From Comamonas testosteroni ATCC 11996 (GTDB lineage Bacteria > Pseudomonadota > Gammaproteobacteria > Burkholderiales > Burkholderiaceae_C): a stretch of 64,000 nt of DNA. Position numbers and translations under genes: made by a program. The stretch spans positions 434,001 to 498,000 of the forward strand of contig NZ_AHIL01000002.1 of the NCBI RefSeq assembly GCF_000241525.1, given 5' to 3'. Every line of letters starts with the position of its first letter. Position 1 is the first letter of the stretch. Below are positions 8,237 through 18,128 of the stretch, piece after piece. A model generated the notes under the pieces. It saw only the letters and a list, made by a program, of their open reading frames with translations. It had not been told where the DNA came from and searched no databases.

Positions 8237-9121
8237 ATGGATTTGCGCCGTCTGACCTGTTTTCTGGCTGTGGCTGAGGAGCTGAATTTCAGCCGTGCGG
8301 CCCAGCGCTTGCATATGAGCCAGCCCCCGCTGAGCCAGCAGATCCGTCTGCTGGAGCAGGAGATGGGCGCGCAGTTGTTCGAGCGCTCGCGCCGCGCCGT
8401 GGCGCTGACGCCGGCAGGCCTGTTGCTGCAGGACAAGGCGCGGCAGATCGTGGAGCTGCACCAGCAGGCGGGCGAGCTGGTGCGCATGGCAGCCCATGGC
8501 CTGGCGGGGCGGTTGCGCATCGCCTTCACGGCATCGGTGCCGCTGTTTGACGAGTTCTCCACCATGCTGCGCGACTTTCGCAGCCGTCACCCGCAGGTGG
8601 AGCTGGATCTGCAGCATATGACCACGGGCGAGCAGATCGCGGCGCTGACGGCAGGGCAGATCGACATCGGCTTCATGCGCCCGTCGCCGACGTTTCGCAT
8701 CCCCGTGCCGATCCGGGAGCAGACACTGTGGCGCGATGAGCTGAAGCTGGCCCTGCCGGTGGCACATGCCAAGGCGGCTGCGGGCGAAGCACTGGCTCTG
8801 AGCAGCCTGGCCGACCAGCCTTTTGTGCTGCATCCGGCCGTGCTCGGCGGCGGTCTGCACGAACATATTCTGGCGCTGTGCAGCGAGGCCGGCTTTGTGC
8901 CGCGCATCGCCCAGCCGGCGCGCGAGACCTCGACCATGCTGGCGTTGGTGGCCGCCGGCCTGGGACTGTCCATAGTGCCCAGCGTCTATGAGCGCATCTG
9001 CCCGCCCGGCGTGGTGCTGCAGCCGCTGGCCGATGCTGCGCGCCACTCGCGCATTGCGCTGGTCAGCATGCAGCAGGCGCCATCACCCTGCGTGCAGATG
9101 TTCTGGCAGTTGCTGCGCTGA
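8237..9121 (+). CDS. LysR-type transcriptional regulator
   Basis: 294 residues, the usual length. The N-terminal winged helix-turn-helix is clear: LTCFLAVAEELNFSRAAQRL, then SQPPLSQQIRLLEQ and LFERSRRAVALTPAG. The effector domain has RLRIAFTASVP, DIGFMRPS and a late STMLALVAAGLGLSIVPS. Such proteins usually activate a divergent target and repress themselves, so the ModA-like binding protein is the natural candidate target. The co-inducer is unknown. Confidence 0.9.
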   Translation: MDLRRLTCFLAVAEELNFSRAAQRLHMSQPPLSQQIRLLEQEMGAQLFERSRRAVALTPAGLLLQDKARQIVELHQQAGELVRMAAHGLAGRLRIAFTASVPLFDEFSTMLRDFRSRHPQVELDLQHMTTGEQIAALTAGQIDIGFMRPSPTFRIPVPIREQTLWRDELKLALPVAHAKAAAGEALALSSLADQPFVLHPAVLGGGLHEHILALCSEAGFVPRIAQPARETSTMLALVAAGLGLSIVPSVYERICPPGVVLQPLADAARHSRIALVSMQQAPSPCVQMFWQLLR

Positions 9122-9171
9122 GCGGCCTCTGCCGTTACGATGCGGCAAACCCTTTTTCAGGAGCCAGCCGC

Positions 9172-9888
9172 ATGACCCGCACCCTTGCCGATTTTTCCGT
9201 GACCCGCAAATGGCCCGCGCAGCACCCCGAGCGCATCCAGCTGTACTCGCTGCCCACGCCCAATGGCGTGAAGGTGTCGATTGCGCTGGAAGAAATGCAG
9301 CTGCCCTACGAGGCGCATCTGGTCAGCTTCCAGACCAATGACCAGCTCACACCAGAGTTTGTCGGCACTTTCCCCAACAACAAGATTCCCGCCATCATCG
9401 ACCCGCAAGGCCCGGGCGGAAAGCCGCTGGCGCTGTTCGAGTCGGCGGCCATCCTGATCTATCTGGCCGAAAAGAGCGGCAGCCCGCTGCTGCCCGCAGA
9501 CCCCGCGGCGCGCTACGAGACGCTGCAGTGGCTGATGTTCCAGATGGGCGGCGTGGGACCCATGTTTGGCCAGGTCGGCTTCTTCCACAAGTTCGCGGGC
9601 AAGGACTTCGAGGACAAGCGCCCACGCGACCGCTATATCAACGAATCCAAACGCCTGCTGGGCGTGCTGGAGCAGCGCATGCAGGGCCGCGAGTGGATCA
9701 TGGGCGAGCAGATCACGATTGCCGACATCGCCATCTGGCCCTGGGTGCGCAATATGGTCGACGAGAACGGCTACAACGCCGCCGAGCTGGTGGGCTGGAG
9801 CGGGTTTCCCGAGCTGCAGCGCGTGCTCAAGGCCTTCATGGCCCGCCCGGCGACGCAAAAAGGCCTGAACATTCCGCCGCGCGGCTGA
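9172..9888 (+). CDS. Glutathione S-transferase, YghU/YfcG (nu-class) type
   Basis: 238 residues with an N-terminal thioredoxin-like domain (IQLYSLPTPNGVKVSIALEEM, then FPNNKIPAIIDP and ESAAILIYLA) and a C-terminal helical domain containing ITIADIAIWPWV. TPNGxKVS and NNKIPAI are typical of the E. coli YfcG/YghU class, which binds glutathione without a catalytic Tyr, Ser or Cys and shows disulfide reductase and organic peroxidase activity. AGGAG stands about ten bases before the ATG. It sits beside a pirin gene in the same direction, after a gap of 147 bases. Confidence 0.88.
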   Translation: MTRTLADFSVTRKWPAQHPERIQLYSLPTPNGVKVSIALEEMQLPYEAHLVSFQTNDQLTPEFVGTFPNNKIPAIIDPQGPGGKPLALFESAAILIYLAEKSGSPLLPADPAARYETLQWLMFQMGGVGPMFGQVGFFHKFAGKDFEDKRPRDRYINESKRLLGVLEQRMQGREWIMGEQITIADIAIWPWVRNMVDENGYNAAELVGWSGFPELQRVLKAFMARPATQKGLNIPPRG

Positions 9889-10035
9889 GCGCCGGCCAGG
9901 GCAGCACAGGCTTGCCGTTGTTGCAAAAGCGGCAACTACTGTCCCAGTGGTGATGTCTTTCAAACCCGTGGGCCGGCCTTATCTTCGAGACTTCAGGCCC
10001 TGCAGCTGGCAGCGGCCTCTCAAGAGGAGAACTCC

Positions 10036-11091
10036 ATGACCACGAATCACCCACCCATTCTGGAAAGCGCCCCCCTGGGTCCGCGCTGGCCCTGCCTGGA
10101 CCCCTTTCTGTTCTGTGCTCACCACGATGACAGCTATCCGGCCAGCAACGGCAAGATGGGCGTGCAGGCCGTGGAGTTCGAGGGGCGTGAAATGGGCAGC
10201 GATTTCAGCGCCAGGGACGGCTTCTCGATGTACCACGGCGAGCCGATTCCGGGCTTCCCGGGCCACCCGCATCGCGGCTTCGAGACCGTGACTCTGGTGC
10301 GCAAGGGCCGCATCGACCATGCGGACTCGCTGGGCGCAGCCGCGCGCTTCGGCGGCGGCGATGTGCAGTGGCTCACGGCCGGCAAGGGCATCCAGCACTC
10401 GGAGATGTTTCCGCTGCTGAACAGCGACCAGCCCAATCCGCTGGAGCTGTTCCAGATCTGGCTGAACCTGCCTGCGAGAAACAAGATGGTGGAGCCCCAC
10501 TTCACCATGTTCTGGAACGAGCAGATCCCGCGCCTGAGCTTCAGCGATGCGGCGGGCAGGAAAACCACCGTCACCGTGGTGGCCGGAGCCCTGGACGGTG
10601 CAGACAAGGCCCTGCCGCCACCGCCCGAATCCTGGGCCTCCCAGGCCGACAGCGATGTGGCCATCTGGACGCTGGAGCTGGAGCCCGGCGCTCGCTGGAC
10701 CATGCCCAGGGCCGCAGGCGACCAAACTCACCGCATGCTCTACTTCTTCGTAGGCAAGAGCATGACTGTGGGCGGTGAAGCCGTGAACGGGCATCTGGCC
10801 ATGCATGTCGACGCTCAGCGCGAGCTGGAGCTGGTCAACACCGGCGATGTCAGTGCAGAGCTGGTGCTGCTGCAGGGCAAGCCGATTGGCGAGAAGGTGG
10901 CGCAATATGGCCCCTTCGTGATGAACACGCAGGAGGAGATCATGCAGGCCATGCAGGACTACCGCCGCACCCAGTTCGGCGGCTGGCCCTGGAAGGACAA
11001 CGATCCGGTGCATGGCACCGAGAACCGCCGCTTTGCGCGCTACCCTGGAGCCGATGTCGACGAGCAGCCTCCTGTGCTGGCCATCGTCTGA
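10036..11091 (+). CDS. Pirin family protein (first of two)
   Basis: 351 residues. The N-terminal cupin barrel contains GHPHRGFETVTLV and GGGDVQWLTAGKGIQHSEM, which supply the histidines and glutamate of the pirin metal site. A second cupin-like half follows. Pirins bind Fe or Mn; some oxidise flavonoids such as quercetin and others bind regulators or enzymes, so no single role can be given. It is longer than the second pirin in this window (310 residues) and only distantly similar, so they are not a recent duplication. AGAGGAG precedes the ATG. Confidence 0.88.
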   Translation: MTTNHPPILESAPLGPRWPCLDPFLFCAHHDDSYPASNGKMGVQAVEFEGREMGSDFSARDGFSMYHGEPIPGFPGHPHRGFETVTLVRKGRIDHADSLGAAARFGGGDVQWLTAGKGIQHSEMFPLLNSDQPNPLELFQIWLNLPARNKMVEPHFTMFWNEQIPRLSFSDAAGRKTTVTVVAGALDGADKALPPPPESWASQADSDVAIWTLELEPGARWTMPRAAGDQTHRMLYFFVGKSMTVGGEAVNGHLAMHVDAQRELELVNTGDVSAELVLLQGKPIGEKVAQYGPFVMNTQEEIMQAMQDYRRTQFGGWPWKDNDPVHGTENRRFARYPGADVDEQPPVLAIV

Positions 11092-11248
11092 AATTGCGCT
11101 GCTGGAGGCGGTTGTTCAAACGCTGCGACAATGTGCGCCTGACCGCCATGACCCATGCTGGCCGTGGCGGCTTTGTTTTGGAGCCGCTCAAACCGCCGCC
11201 TGCGATGGGCCGAATGGTGCGAGTCGCTCGCGGAATCTCCAAACTGTC

Positions 11249-11734
11249 ATGAACATCACCAAAGACACTGCCGTCACCATCAACTACAAGATTCACGAGC
11301 TGCTCGCGGGCGGCGTGGCCGTCAAACTGCTGGACAAGGGCGACGTGGCCTATCTGCACGGCGGCTATGACAACATCTTCGCCAAGGTCGAAGCCGCTCT
11401 GGACGGCAAGCAAAAAGGCGATACCGTGACCGTGGACCTGGCCGTGGCAGATGCCTTCGGCGAGCGCGACGAAAGCCTCCAGCGCACCATTCCCAAGGGT
11501 GAATTCCCTGCGGGCGTGAAGGTGGGCGGCCAGCTGCGCGGCACCAATGACCAGGGCCTGCCCCAGATCTACAACGTGGTGAAGATCAAGGGCCCCGTGG
11601 TGCTGCTGGACGGCAACCACCCTCTGGCTGGCTTCGCGCTGCGCTTCAGCGCGGTGGTCAACGAGGTTCGTGAGGCCTCCGAAGAAGAAATTGCGCACAA
11701 GCACGTGCACGGCGGCCACGGCCACCACCACTAA
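11249..11734 (+). CDS. slyD: FKBP-type peptidyl-prolyl isomerase SlyD
   Basis: 161 residues. TAVTINYKIHE opens the FKBP fold, YLHGGYDNIFAKVEAALDGKQKGD is the typical active-site stretch, and the insert-in-flap chaperone domain (AFGERDESLQRTIPKGEFP) follows. The C-terminus ends in the His-rich tail HKHVHGGHGHHH, expected to bind nickel or other divalent metals. SlyD combines prolyl isomerisation, chaperone activity and metal storage, for example in hydrogenase maturation. The ATG at 11249 fits the family start. An upstream in-frame extension overlaps the pirin gene and is unlikely to be used. Confidence 0.93.
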   Translation: MNITKDTAVTINYKIHELLAGGVAVKLLDKGDVAYLHGGYDNIFAKVEAALDGKQKGDTVTVDLAVADAFGERDESLQRTIPKGEFPAGVKVGGQLRGTNDQGLPQIYNVVKIKGPVVLLDGNHPLAGFALRFSAVVNEVREASEEEIAHKHVHGGHGHHH

Positions 11735-11737
11735 AAA

Positions 11738-11819
11738 CATAGCTACAAGCGTATGCAAATAAAGGATTTCAGCATTATTTCTAGCTGAAATCCTTTGTCT
11801 GAAAGCGTAAGCAGCTATC
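11738..11819. repeat. Nested inverted repeat of the dispersed AGCT/AGCG family
   Basis: Outer arms ATAGCTACAAGCG and a matching end near GCAGCTAT enclose a perfect 13-bp inverted repeat, AAAGGATTTCAGC (11761-11773) with GCTGAAATCCTTT (11784-11796). It lies just after slyD. Related elements occur elsewhere in the window (for example 37775-37860 and 44979-45020). Confidence 0.75.
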
Positions 11820-11824
11820 AAAAC

Positions 11825-11860
11825 AAAAAGGCCCCGGATTTCGGTTCCGGGGGCCTTTTT
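11825..11860. terminator. Bidirectional intrinsic terminator between slyD and purC
   Basis: AAAAAGGCCCCGGA pairs with TCCGGGGGCCTTTTT around a short loop, with one bulge. A and T tracts on both sides let it work for both convergent genes. Confidence 0.88.
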
Positions 11861-11880
11861 GTTTGCTTGGGGCTGATCGC

Positions 11881-12798
11881 TCAGGCGGTCAGGCGATCCA
11901 GTGCTTCGCGGTACTTGGCCGCCGTCCTGTCGATCACTTCCTTGGGCAGGCGGGGCGCGGGAGCCTTCTTGTCCCAGGCCTTGCCGTTGACCTGGGCCTG
12001 CTCCAGCCAGTCACGCACGAACTGCTTGTCGTAGCTGGGAGGGTTCTCGCCCTTGGCCAGCGCGTCCTCGTAGCCTTCCACGGGCCAGTAGCGCGAGCTG
12101 TCGGGGGTCAGCACCTCGTCCATCAGCACCAGGGTGCCGTCTTCGGTCAGGCCGAACTCGAACTTGGTGTCGGCAATGATCATGCCCTTGGTCAGCGCGA
12201 TCTCGGCCGCTTCCTTGTAGATGCGGATGGCGGTGTCGCGGATCTGGGCAGCGAGTTGCTCGCCCACCATCTCCACGGTGCGCTCGTAGGTGATGTTTTC
12301 GTCGTGGTCACCCATTTCGGCCTTGGCCGCGGGGGTGTAGATGGGCTCGGGCAGCTTGGCTGCGTTGGTCAGGCCGGCAGGCAGCTTCACGCCGCAGACC
12401 GATTGCGATTCCTGGTATTCCTTCCAGCCGCTGCCGGCCAGATAGCCGCGCACCACGGCTTCGATCAGCACGGGCTTGAGGCGCTTGACCAGCATGGAGC
12501 GGCCTTCGACCTGCTTGACTTCTTCGGGCTTGACCACGGACTCGGGCGCTTCGCCGGTCAGGTGGTTGGGGCAGATATGGCCCAGCTTGTCGAACCAGAA
12601 CAGCGCCATCTGCGTCAGCAGCACGCCCTTGCCGGGAATGGGCTCGCCCATGATCACGTCAAAGGCGGACAGGCGGTCCGAGGCCACCATCAGGATGCGG
12701 TCATCGCCCACGGCGTAGTTGTCGCGGACCTTGCCACGCGCGAGCAGGGGCAGCGAGGCAATGTTGGAGGTATGCAGGGCGGAGGGCTGGGTGGTCAT
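11881..12798 (-). CDS. purC: Phosphoribosylaminoimidazole-succinocarboxamide synthase
   Basis: 305 residues, the long bacterial/yeast-type SAICAR synthase. [13 protein letters not shown] at the N-terminus is the ATP-binding loop, followed by [29 protein letters not shown] and the signature [10 protein letters not shown]-like stretch [11 protein letters not shown] near residue 210, then [12 protein letters not shown]. It joins CAIR and aspartate with ATP hydrolysis, the eighth step of de novo purine synthesis. In several betaproteobacteria purC follows fba; here it lies about 32 kb from fba and stands alone on the minus strand. Confidence 0.95.
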   Translation of the reverse strand: MTTQPSALHTSNIASLPLLARGKVRDNYAVGDDRILMVASDRLSAFDVIMGEPIPGKGVLLTQMALFWFDKLGHICPNHLTGEAPESVVKPEEVKQVEGRSMLVKRLKPVLIEAVVRGYLAGSGWKEYQESQSVCGVKLPAGLTNAAKLPEPIYTPAAKAEMGDHDENITYERTVEMVGEQLAAQIRDTAIRIYKEAAEIALTKGMIIADTKFEFGLTEDGTLVLMDEVLTPDSSRYWPVEGYEDALAKGENPPSYDKQFVRDWLEQAQVNGKAWDKKAPAPRLPKEVIDRTAAKYREALDRLTA

Positions 12799-13240
12799 GG
12801 TCGAGATAGGGGCTGTCAGGCAATTCAGGCGTGCAGTCGGTCAGCAGGCGCCTGAAAGCCCAAGGGGCTGCCAGCGTCGCAGGCCCGAGAGGCGGCTGCG
12901 TAAAAACGCGATTTTAATGGCGCAGGCAGGGGTTTTGACGGTCACGGTCTTTGCCATTGCGCGCCTGCTGCGATCGAGGCCCTGGGGCATGCAGGCGTAT
13001 CCCTTGCACGCGGGCCAAAGCCACTCATTGTGGCGGCAAAACCGGCTGCCATCAAACCGTCAAACAAGGCCCCTGGCGAGCCTGCGCTATCTCGGTCATT
13101 TCGTTGCCTTTGGCGTGGGGCGGGCGCATAGTGGATTCACAGCAAAGACGAATGCGCATTCCGAACTGCCAGGCTGCGGCACAGCCATCAGGCGCTGTGA
13201 AACCGCAGTGATTTCACCGAGAGCTAAGGAGTGTTTTGTT
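12799..13240. other. 442-base divergent intergenic region (purC / hpf)
   Basis: No coding frame is convincing. A sigma70-like element for hpf may be TTGCCT (13104-13109), a 17-base spacer, then CATAGT (13127-13132). The hpf Shine-Dalgarno AAGGAG is at 13226-13231. No trace of rpoN, which commonly precedes hpf in proteobacteria, is seen. Confidence 0.4.
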
Positions 13241-13600
13241 ATGAATTTGACGATTAGCGGGCATCACCTGGAGGTCACTCCCTCGCTGCGCAGCTATGTC
13301 ATGGCCAAGCTGGAACGCATTCTCAGGCACTTCGATCAGGTCGTGGACGTGAAGGTGCTGCTCACAGTCCACAAGCAAAAGGAAAAAGACAAACGACAGC
13401 GCGCCGGTTGCACAGTGCGCGTGAAAGGGCAAGACTTGTTCGTGGAGACGCAGCATTTCGACCTCTATGCCGCCGTGGACGCCCTGGCTGACAAACTCGA
13501 CCGTGTGGTGATGCGCTACAAGACTCGTCAGCAAGGCCCGCGTGCCACAGCCAAGCGACTCGATGCCGGGGGCTTGCAGCTGGCGCAGGTGTCAGCTTGA
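13241..13600 (+). CDS. hpf: Ribosome hibernation promoting factor, short form
   Basis: 119 residues starting MNLTISGHHLEVTPSLRSYV, with LERILRHFDQVVDVKVLLTVHK and a basic, RNA-binding face, as in short HPF/YhbH. It binds the 30S decoding centre and promotes inactive 100S ribosome dimers in starvation. AAGGAG lies nine bases before the ATG. It is followed by ptsN and hprK, the usual order, but a terminator separates hpf from ptsN. A second HPF/RaiA-type protein is encoded at 21.7 kb. Confidence 0.92.
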   Translation: MNLTISGHHLEVTPSLRSYVMAKLERILRHFDQVVDVKVLLTVHKQKEKDKRQRAGCTVRVKGQDLFVETQHFDLYAAVDALADKLDRVVMRYKTRQQGPRATAKRLDAGGLQLAQVSA

Positions 13601-13674
13601 TGAAAGCGAGGCGCAAAGCTAGCTTTTGCGCCGGTTTGTTGCAGGGCTGTCGCCTTGTTACAACGCTAAAAGCG

Positions 13675-13695
13675 CCGCCCTACGGGGCGGTTTTT
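13675..13695 (+). terminator. Intrinsic terminator after hpf
   Basis: CCGCCC, loop TACG, GGGCGG, then TTTTT. It lies 75 bases after hpf and 62 before ptsN, so ptsN probably has its own promoter or depends on read-through. Confidence 0.8.
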
Positions 13696-13756
13696 GATGG
13701 TGATCAGGGTTTCCCCACGGTTTTCAGCGCTGCGGTGCATAATTGTTGATCACACC

Positions 13757-14230
13757 ATGAATCGCCTAGCTTCTATCCTTCCCGCCGCTCAAGTGCTTGT
13801 GAGCGTTGATGTCACCAGCAAGAAACGCGCTTTCGAGGAAGCGGGTTTGCTCTTTGAGAGCTTGCATGGTCTGTCTCGTGCCCTGATCACCGATAGCCTG
13901 TTCGCACGCGAACGCCTGGGCTCCACCGGTCTGGGGCATGGAGTTGCCATTCCCCATGGCCGCATCAAGGGCCTGACGGCTCCCATGGCGGCAGTGTTCC
14001 AGCTGGCCAACCCCATCGGCTTCGATGCGCCCGATGAGCAGCCGGTCGGCCTGCTGATCTTCCTGCTGGTGCCCGAGGCGGCGACGCAAAAGCACCTGGA
14101 AATCCTCTCCGAGATCGCCGAGCTGCTCAGCGACAGCCAGTTGCGAGAGCGTCTGAAGTCGTCCACCGATGCGCAGCAGCTGCACGGCATGATCGACAGC
14201 TGGCAGTCCTCCATCACCTCCCAGGCCTGA
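13757..14230 (+). CDS. ptsN: PTS IIA-like nitrogen regulatory protein (EIIA-Ntr)
   Basis: 157 residues of the fructose/mannitol EIIA fold. The phosphorylated histidine is His 67 in GLGHGVAIPHGR. QPVGLLIFLLVP and QKHLEILSEIAELL are typical. EIIA-Ntr receives phosphate from NPr in the EI-Ntr relay and regulates potassium transport, metabolism and stress responses according to its phosphorylation state. It stands 36 bases before hprK, whose product acts on the HPr-type partner, so the two are likely co-transcribed. Confidence 0.93.
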   Translation: MNRLASILPAAQVLVSVDVTSKKRAFEEAGLLFESLHGLSRALITDSLFARERLGSTGLGHGVAIPHGRIKGLTAPMAAVFQLANPIGFDAPDEQPVGLLIFLLVPEAATQKHLEILSEIAELLSDSQLRERLKSSTDAQQLHGMIDSWQSSITSQA

Positions 14231-14266
14231 GTCCTGGCCCTTCTTCCTGACTGACAGGGCCTTGCC

Positions 14267-15226
14267 ATGAGACCCAGCGCCATCAGTGCCGACGTACTGT
14301 TCGAGGCATTTCGCAACTCCAGCCTGCGCTGGCAGTGGATAGCCGGGCTGGGCGCCTCCGAGCGCCGCTTTGACGAAATGGCCGTGCGCTCGGCCCGCTC
14401 GGGCGCCGATCTGGTGGGCTACCTCAACTACATCCACCCGTACCGGCTGCAGGTGCTGGGCGAGCGTGAAATCGCCTACCTGACCAATGCCACCTCGCAG
14501 GACTGCCTGCGCCGCATTGCCCGCATCGTCACGCTGGAGCCGCCGGTGCTGGTGCTGGCCGACGGCCAGGATGCGCCTGACGAACTGATCTCCATGTGCG
14601 AGCGCGCGCACATCCCTCTGTTCTCCACCAAGGAGCAGTCGGCCTTCGTCATCGACGTGCTGCGTGCCTATCTGTCCAAGCATTTCGCCGATCGCATCAC
14701 TATGCACGGCGTGTTCATGGATATCTTGGGCATGGGCGTGCTGATCACGGGCGAATCGGGCCTGGGCAAGAGCGAGCTGGGGCTGGAGCTGGTCACGCGC
14801 GGCAACGGTCTGGTGGCCGACGATGCGGTGGATCTGTACCGCATCAACCAGACCACGGTTGAAGGCAAATGCCCCGAGCTGCTGCAGAACCTGCTTGAGG
14901 TGCGCGGCATCGGCCTGCTCGATATTCGCGCCATCTTTGGCGAGACGGCGGTGCGCCGCAAGATGCGGCTCAAGCTCATCGTGCATCTGGTGCGCAAGGA
15001 AACCATGGAGCGCGAATACGAGCGCCTGCCCGCCGAGCCGCTGACCCAGGATGTGCTGGGCGTGCCCGTGCGCAAGGTGGTGATTCAGGTGGTGGCGGGT
15101 CGAAACATCGCCGTGCTGGTGGAAGCTGCGGTGCGCAATGCCATCCTGCAACTGCGCGGCATCGACACCTACCAGGAATTCGTGATGCGCCACCGCCGCG
15201 CCATGGAGAGCGGTGAGTCGTTCTAG
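14267..15226 (+). CDS. hprK: HPr kinase/phosphorylase
   Basis: 319 residues. The N-terminal domain is about 130 residues, followed by the catalytic domain with HGVFMDILG (His 147) and the Walker A loop GESGLGKS at 162-169, then [12 protein letters not shown] and [11 protein letters not shown] (the HprK signature). It phosphorylates a serine of HPr-like proteins with ATP and removes it by phosphorolysis. In betaproteobacteria without sugar PTS it is tied to regulation rather than uptake. Its stop codon overlaps the stop of the convergent DUF1501 gene. Confidence 0.94.
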   Translation: MRPSAISADVLFEAFRNSSLRWQWIAGLGASERRFDEMAVRSARSGADLVGYLNYIHPYRLQVLGEREIAYLTNATSQDCLRRIARIVTLEPPVLVLADGQDAPDELISMCERAHIPLFSTKEQSAFVIDVLRAYLSKHFADRITMHGVFMDILGMGVLITGESGLGKSELGLELVTRGNGLVADDAVDLYRINQTTVEGKCPELLQNLLEVRGIGLLDIRAIFGETAVRRKMRLKLIVHLVRKETMEREYERLPAEPLTQDVLGVPVRKVVIQVVAGRNIAVLVEAAVRNAILQLRGIDTYQEFVMRHRRAMESGESF

Positions 15227-16443
15227 ACCAGCTGCAGCCTGCCGGGCTGCGAGGCCGGAAAGATCTGCTGCAGCTGCGATGCGTTCAAGCCATACATGCG
15301 GGCAAACAGGCCGCCCAGCAGGGAGCGGTATTCGTTGAGCACGGGGTAGTCGCGGTTCTGGAACAGCGCTTTTTCGGTGACTTCGATCTGCTCGCCCAGC
15401 ACCTTGCCGCCGGCCTGGGCCGACAGGCCGCCGCCGAGGAACCAGTAAGCCGTGCCATGGCCGTGATCCGTGCCCTTGTTGCCGTTTTCGCGGAAGGTGC
15501 GGCCGAACTCGCTGATCACTGCCACCACGGTATGCCGCCAGGCCTCGGCTCCCATGGATTCGGCGAACGTCGCCAGGCCCTGGCTCAGATCGCCGAGCCG
15601 GTTGGCCAGATTGCCGCTGGCGGCGCCCTGGTTGACATGCGTGTCCCAGCCTCCGATATCGACAAAGCCCAGGTCGAATTGCTCGCGCATCAGATGCGCC
15701 ATGCGCTGGGCTACCAGGCTGAAACCCTTGGCACTGATTGCATTGCGCCCGGCCTGGTCCATTTCCTCCTGCATGCTGCGCTGCACGGCACGCTGCACCG
15801 CAAAGCCTTCGCGCACCGGGACTTCCAGGCTCGAGCCCTGGTACATGGAGGCAATGATCTGGCTGCGCTGCTCGTCCACGGCCGTCTTGCGCACGGAGGC
15901 CAGTGCCATGTTCGCCACCTGGGCGCTGCCGCGCAGGCATAGCGGCAACTGGGCGGTGAACGCCATGGGGCTGAGACTGATCCGGCTCTGACTGTCGGTT
16001 TGCAGCACCCGGGTCAGCCGGTTCAGAAAGCCGCTCTGAAAGCTCTTGCCGCCTTCTTGCGGTTGTCCCAGCTCGATCGAGTCCTGGGTCTCGAAATGGC
16101 TGCGGGAGAGGTCGTTGCTGCCCGCAAATGGCACAAAGCAGGCTTGGCCCTGCTCATACAAAGGCAGCAGACTGCTTTGCAATGCAGGATGCAGCCCCCA
16201 TTGAGGGTTCAGGGCCAGGGCACCGTCGGCCGATCCCGGGCGCGCTATGGCGATGCTGGGCCTGGCCTGATAGTAGAAGTCGCTATGGGTCGGCACCAGC
16301 AGGCTGTTGCTGTCGTAGGCACCGCGCAGGAAGACCAGCAGAAAACGGGGCGAGCTGCTTTGCAAGGGTGCTGCCAGACCTTGACCCAGCTGGCACAACA
16401 GCGGCAGGGCAGCGCCGAGGCTGAGAAATTGACGTCTTTGCAT
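15223..16443 (-). CDS. DUF1501 family exported protein
   Basis: 406 residues beginning [16 protein letters not shown], which resembles a twin-arginine signal. [17 protein letters not shown] and the late [20 protein letters not shown] with YWFLGGGL are hallmarks of DUF1501, a sulfatase/alkaline-phosphatase-like exported family of unknown activity. It is downstream of a DUF1800 gene on the same strand, 11 bases away. This DUF1800-DUF1501 pairing recurs across bacteria and suggests a common complex or secretion-linked process. The gene is convergent with hprK, overlapping four bases at the stops. Confidence 0.87.
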   Translation of the reverse strand: MQRRQFLSLGAALPLLCQLGQGLAAPLQSSSPRFLLVFLRGAYDSNSLLVPTHSDFYYQARPSIAIARPGSADGALALNPQWGLHPALQSSLLPLYEQGQACFVPFAGSNDLSRSHFETQDSIELGQPQEGGKSFQSGFLNRLTRVLQTDSQSRISLSPMAFTAQLPLCLRGSAQVANMALASVRKTAVDEQRSQIIASMYQGSSLEVPVREGFAVQRAVQRSMQEEMDQAGRNAISAKGFSLVAQRMAHLMREQFDLGFVDIGGWDTHVNQGAASGNLANRLGDLSQGLATFAESMGAEAWRHTVVAVISEFGRTFRENGNKGTDHGHGTAYWFLGGGLSAQAGGKVLGEQIEVTEKALFQNRDYPVLNEYRSLLGGLFARMYGLNASQLQQIFPASQPGRLQLV

Positions 16444-16454
16444 GGCTGCCCTCC

Positions 16455-18050
16455 TTAGCGGTACATCATTTCGGGGGCAGAGAGGAAAAAGCTGTTCCAG
16501 TCCACCGGGTTCCTGGCCTGGGCCAGTGCGGCGCGTGTGGCGGCACCCAAGGCCGGCACACGCGCCTGGACGCTGCTGCGCTTGTCCAGTTCGGGATACG
16601 GCGGCTTTTCCAGCGGCTGCTGCGGGCTGTTGCGAAACAGCAGCGCGCCGCGGCTGCCAATTTGCCTTGCTACATCGAAACGGGCATTCATCTGGCCGGA
16701 GCTGGACCAGTCCGACTGGGCCAGAGGGTAGCCGTCGGGAGTTTCGTGGCCGTACAGTGGCTGGCCCAACTGATTGAGCCAGTTTTGTACCGGCCCCACA
16801 TCACTGGCCACGCGCTGGTCGTAGGCCAGGCGTGTGGCGCTCAGCACATAGTGGACCGGGTCCTTGAAGCCCTTGCCGAATTGCTGAGCCTGAGGGTCGC
16901 TCAGCAGGGCCGCCAGCGTGGCGGCAATATCACCATGACTGCGTTCGAAGGCCTGGGCCGTGTGCTCGACCACGACCGAGGGCGGCTTGTCGCCGAGAAA
17001 ATAGACGGACAGCTTGCGTGCTATGAAGCGTGCAGTGACTGGCGAAGCCACTATGCGGTCTAGCGCCTCGTTGACCTGGGCCAGGCCGCTTTTTTCCAGC
17101 GGCTTGCCAAGCAAGACCTGGGGTGTGTAATCGTGGCGACCGGGATGGAATTCGAAGAAGCCCTGGCGAACGTAGTCGCCCTGGCGTTCGGGGCGCAGCC
17201 TGGGCGGCGGGGCATCGGCTTCCCGGGTGCTGAAGCCCACGCCGGTCAGCACATGGGCCATGGCCTGCACGTCAGCCTGGGTGTAGCCGCTGCCCACGCC
17301 CATGGTGTGCAGCTCCAGCAGCTCGCGCGCATAGTTCTCGTTGATGCGCCCGGCGGCATTGCTTGCATTGTCCAGATACAGCAGCATGGCCGGATGGCGC
17401 ATGCTGGCAGACAGCAACTCGCGGAACTTGCCCAACGCATGAGGGCGAATGGCCTGTTCCTCGTAGTCGCCCACCCACAGGCGTACATCGCCCTTGCGGG
17501 TGCTGACGTTGAAGTGGTTCATCCAGAACCAGGTCATCTGCTCCTGCAACTGGTGGGGCGAGTAGAGCGCGCGCCAGATCTGGCGTTTCTGGGCTTCGGC
17601 GCCCAGCTGATTGAGCTGGCGCTGCAGCTCGCTGCGCAGTTTCGCGGCTTCCTCGGAGCTCTGGCTGTTGCGAATGGCGAGGCGCTGGTCGGCAATCTCG
17701 CGCTGGATCTGCGCCATGGGCTTCTGACTGATGCTCAAGGCATCGATGTGCTGCTGCACCTCGGTCGGCATGGACTCGGATGACGGGCTGAGCTGGGAGG
17801 CCAGCCAGCGCTTGAGGCCCTGCTGCTGCAGCAGGGCCGCATCATGGTCGGTGGCGCCCCAGGTGACCCGGTCCAGCCATTGCTGGCTTTGCAGCGCGCT
17901 GGGCTTGTCGGGCAGGGCGCTGCTGCTCAGCGTCTGCAGCACCTCGGGGCTGGGGCGGCCCGATGAGGGGGCCAGCGGTGCGCAGGCGGTCGAGGCGAGG
18001 GCGGCCAGACAGAGCAGGCCCAGGACAGGTGAAAACGGTAGCAGCCGCAT
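16455..18050 (-). CDS. DUF1800 family lipoprotein
   Basis: 531 residues. MRLLPFSPVLGLLCLAALASTAC gives a lipoprotein signal with lipobox ASTAC. The body shows DUF1800 features: LDRVTWGATDHDAALL, EQMTWFWMNHFNV, LLYLDNASNAAGRINENYARELLELHTMGVGSGYTQADV (in pieces), and a late LARKLSVYFLGD-like stretch. It is a large helical exported protein of unknown biochemical role. A good minus-strand promoter lies upstream, and the DUF1501 gene follows in the same transcript. Confidence 0.87.
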   Translation of the reverse strand: MRLLPFSPVLGLLCLAALASTACAPLAPSSGRPSPEVLQTLSSSALPDKPSALQSQQWLDRVTWGATDHDAALLQQQGLKRWLASQLSPSSESMPTEVQQHIDALSISQKPMAQIQREIADQRLAIRNSQSSEEAAKLRSELQRQLNQLGAEAQKRQIWRALYSPHQLQEQMTWFWMNHFNVSTRKGDVRLWVGDYEEQAIRPHALGKFRELLSASMRHPAMLLYLDNASNAAGRINENYARELLELHTMGVGSGYTQADVQAMAHVLTGVGFSTREADAPPPRLRPERQGDYVRQGFFEFHPGRHDYTPQVLLGKPLEKSGLAQVNEALDRIVASPVTARFIARKLSVYFLGDKPPSVVVEHTAQAFERSHGDIAATLAALLSDPQAQQFGKGFKDPVHYVLSATRLAYDQRVASDVGPVQNWLNQLGQPLYGHETPDGYPLAQSDWSSSGQMNARFDVARQIGSRGALLFRNSPQQPLEKPPYPELDKRSSVQARVPALGAATRAALAQARNPVDWNSFFLSAPEMMYR

Positions 18051-18128
18051 GGACCGGGTCTCCTCAAGCGCGGGGATGACTGCAGCATACGCAGTCCGGC
18101 CCGATATTGGCTTGAGGCTTGATGGAGC

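Noticed and set aside
13766-15940. Minus-strand frame of 724 codons opposite ptsN and hprK
   Set aside because: It is antisense to two recognised genes with intact active sites and has no motif of its own.
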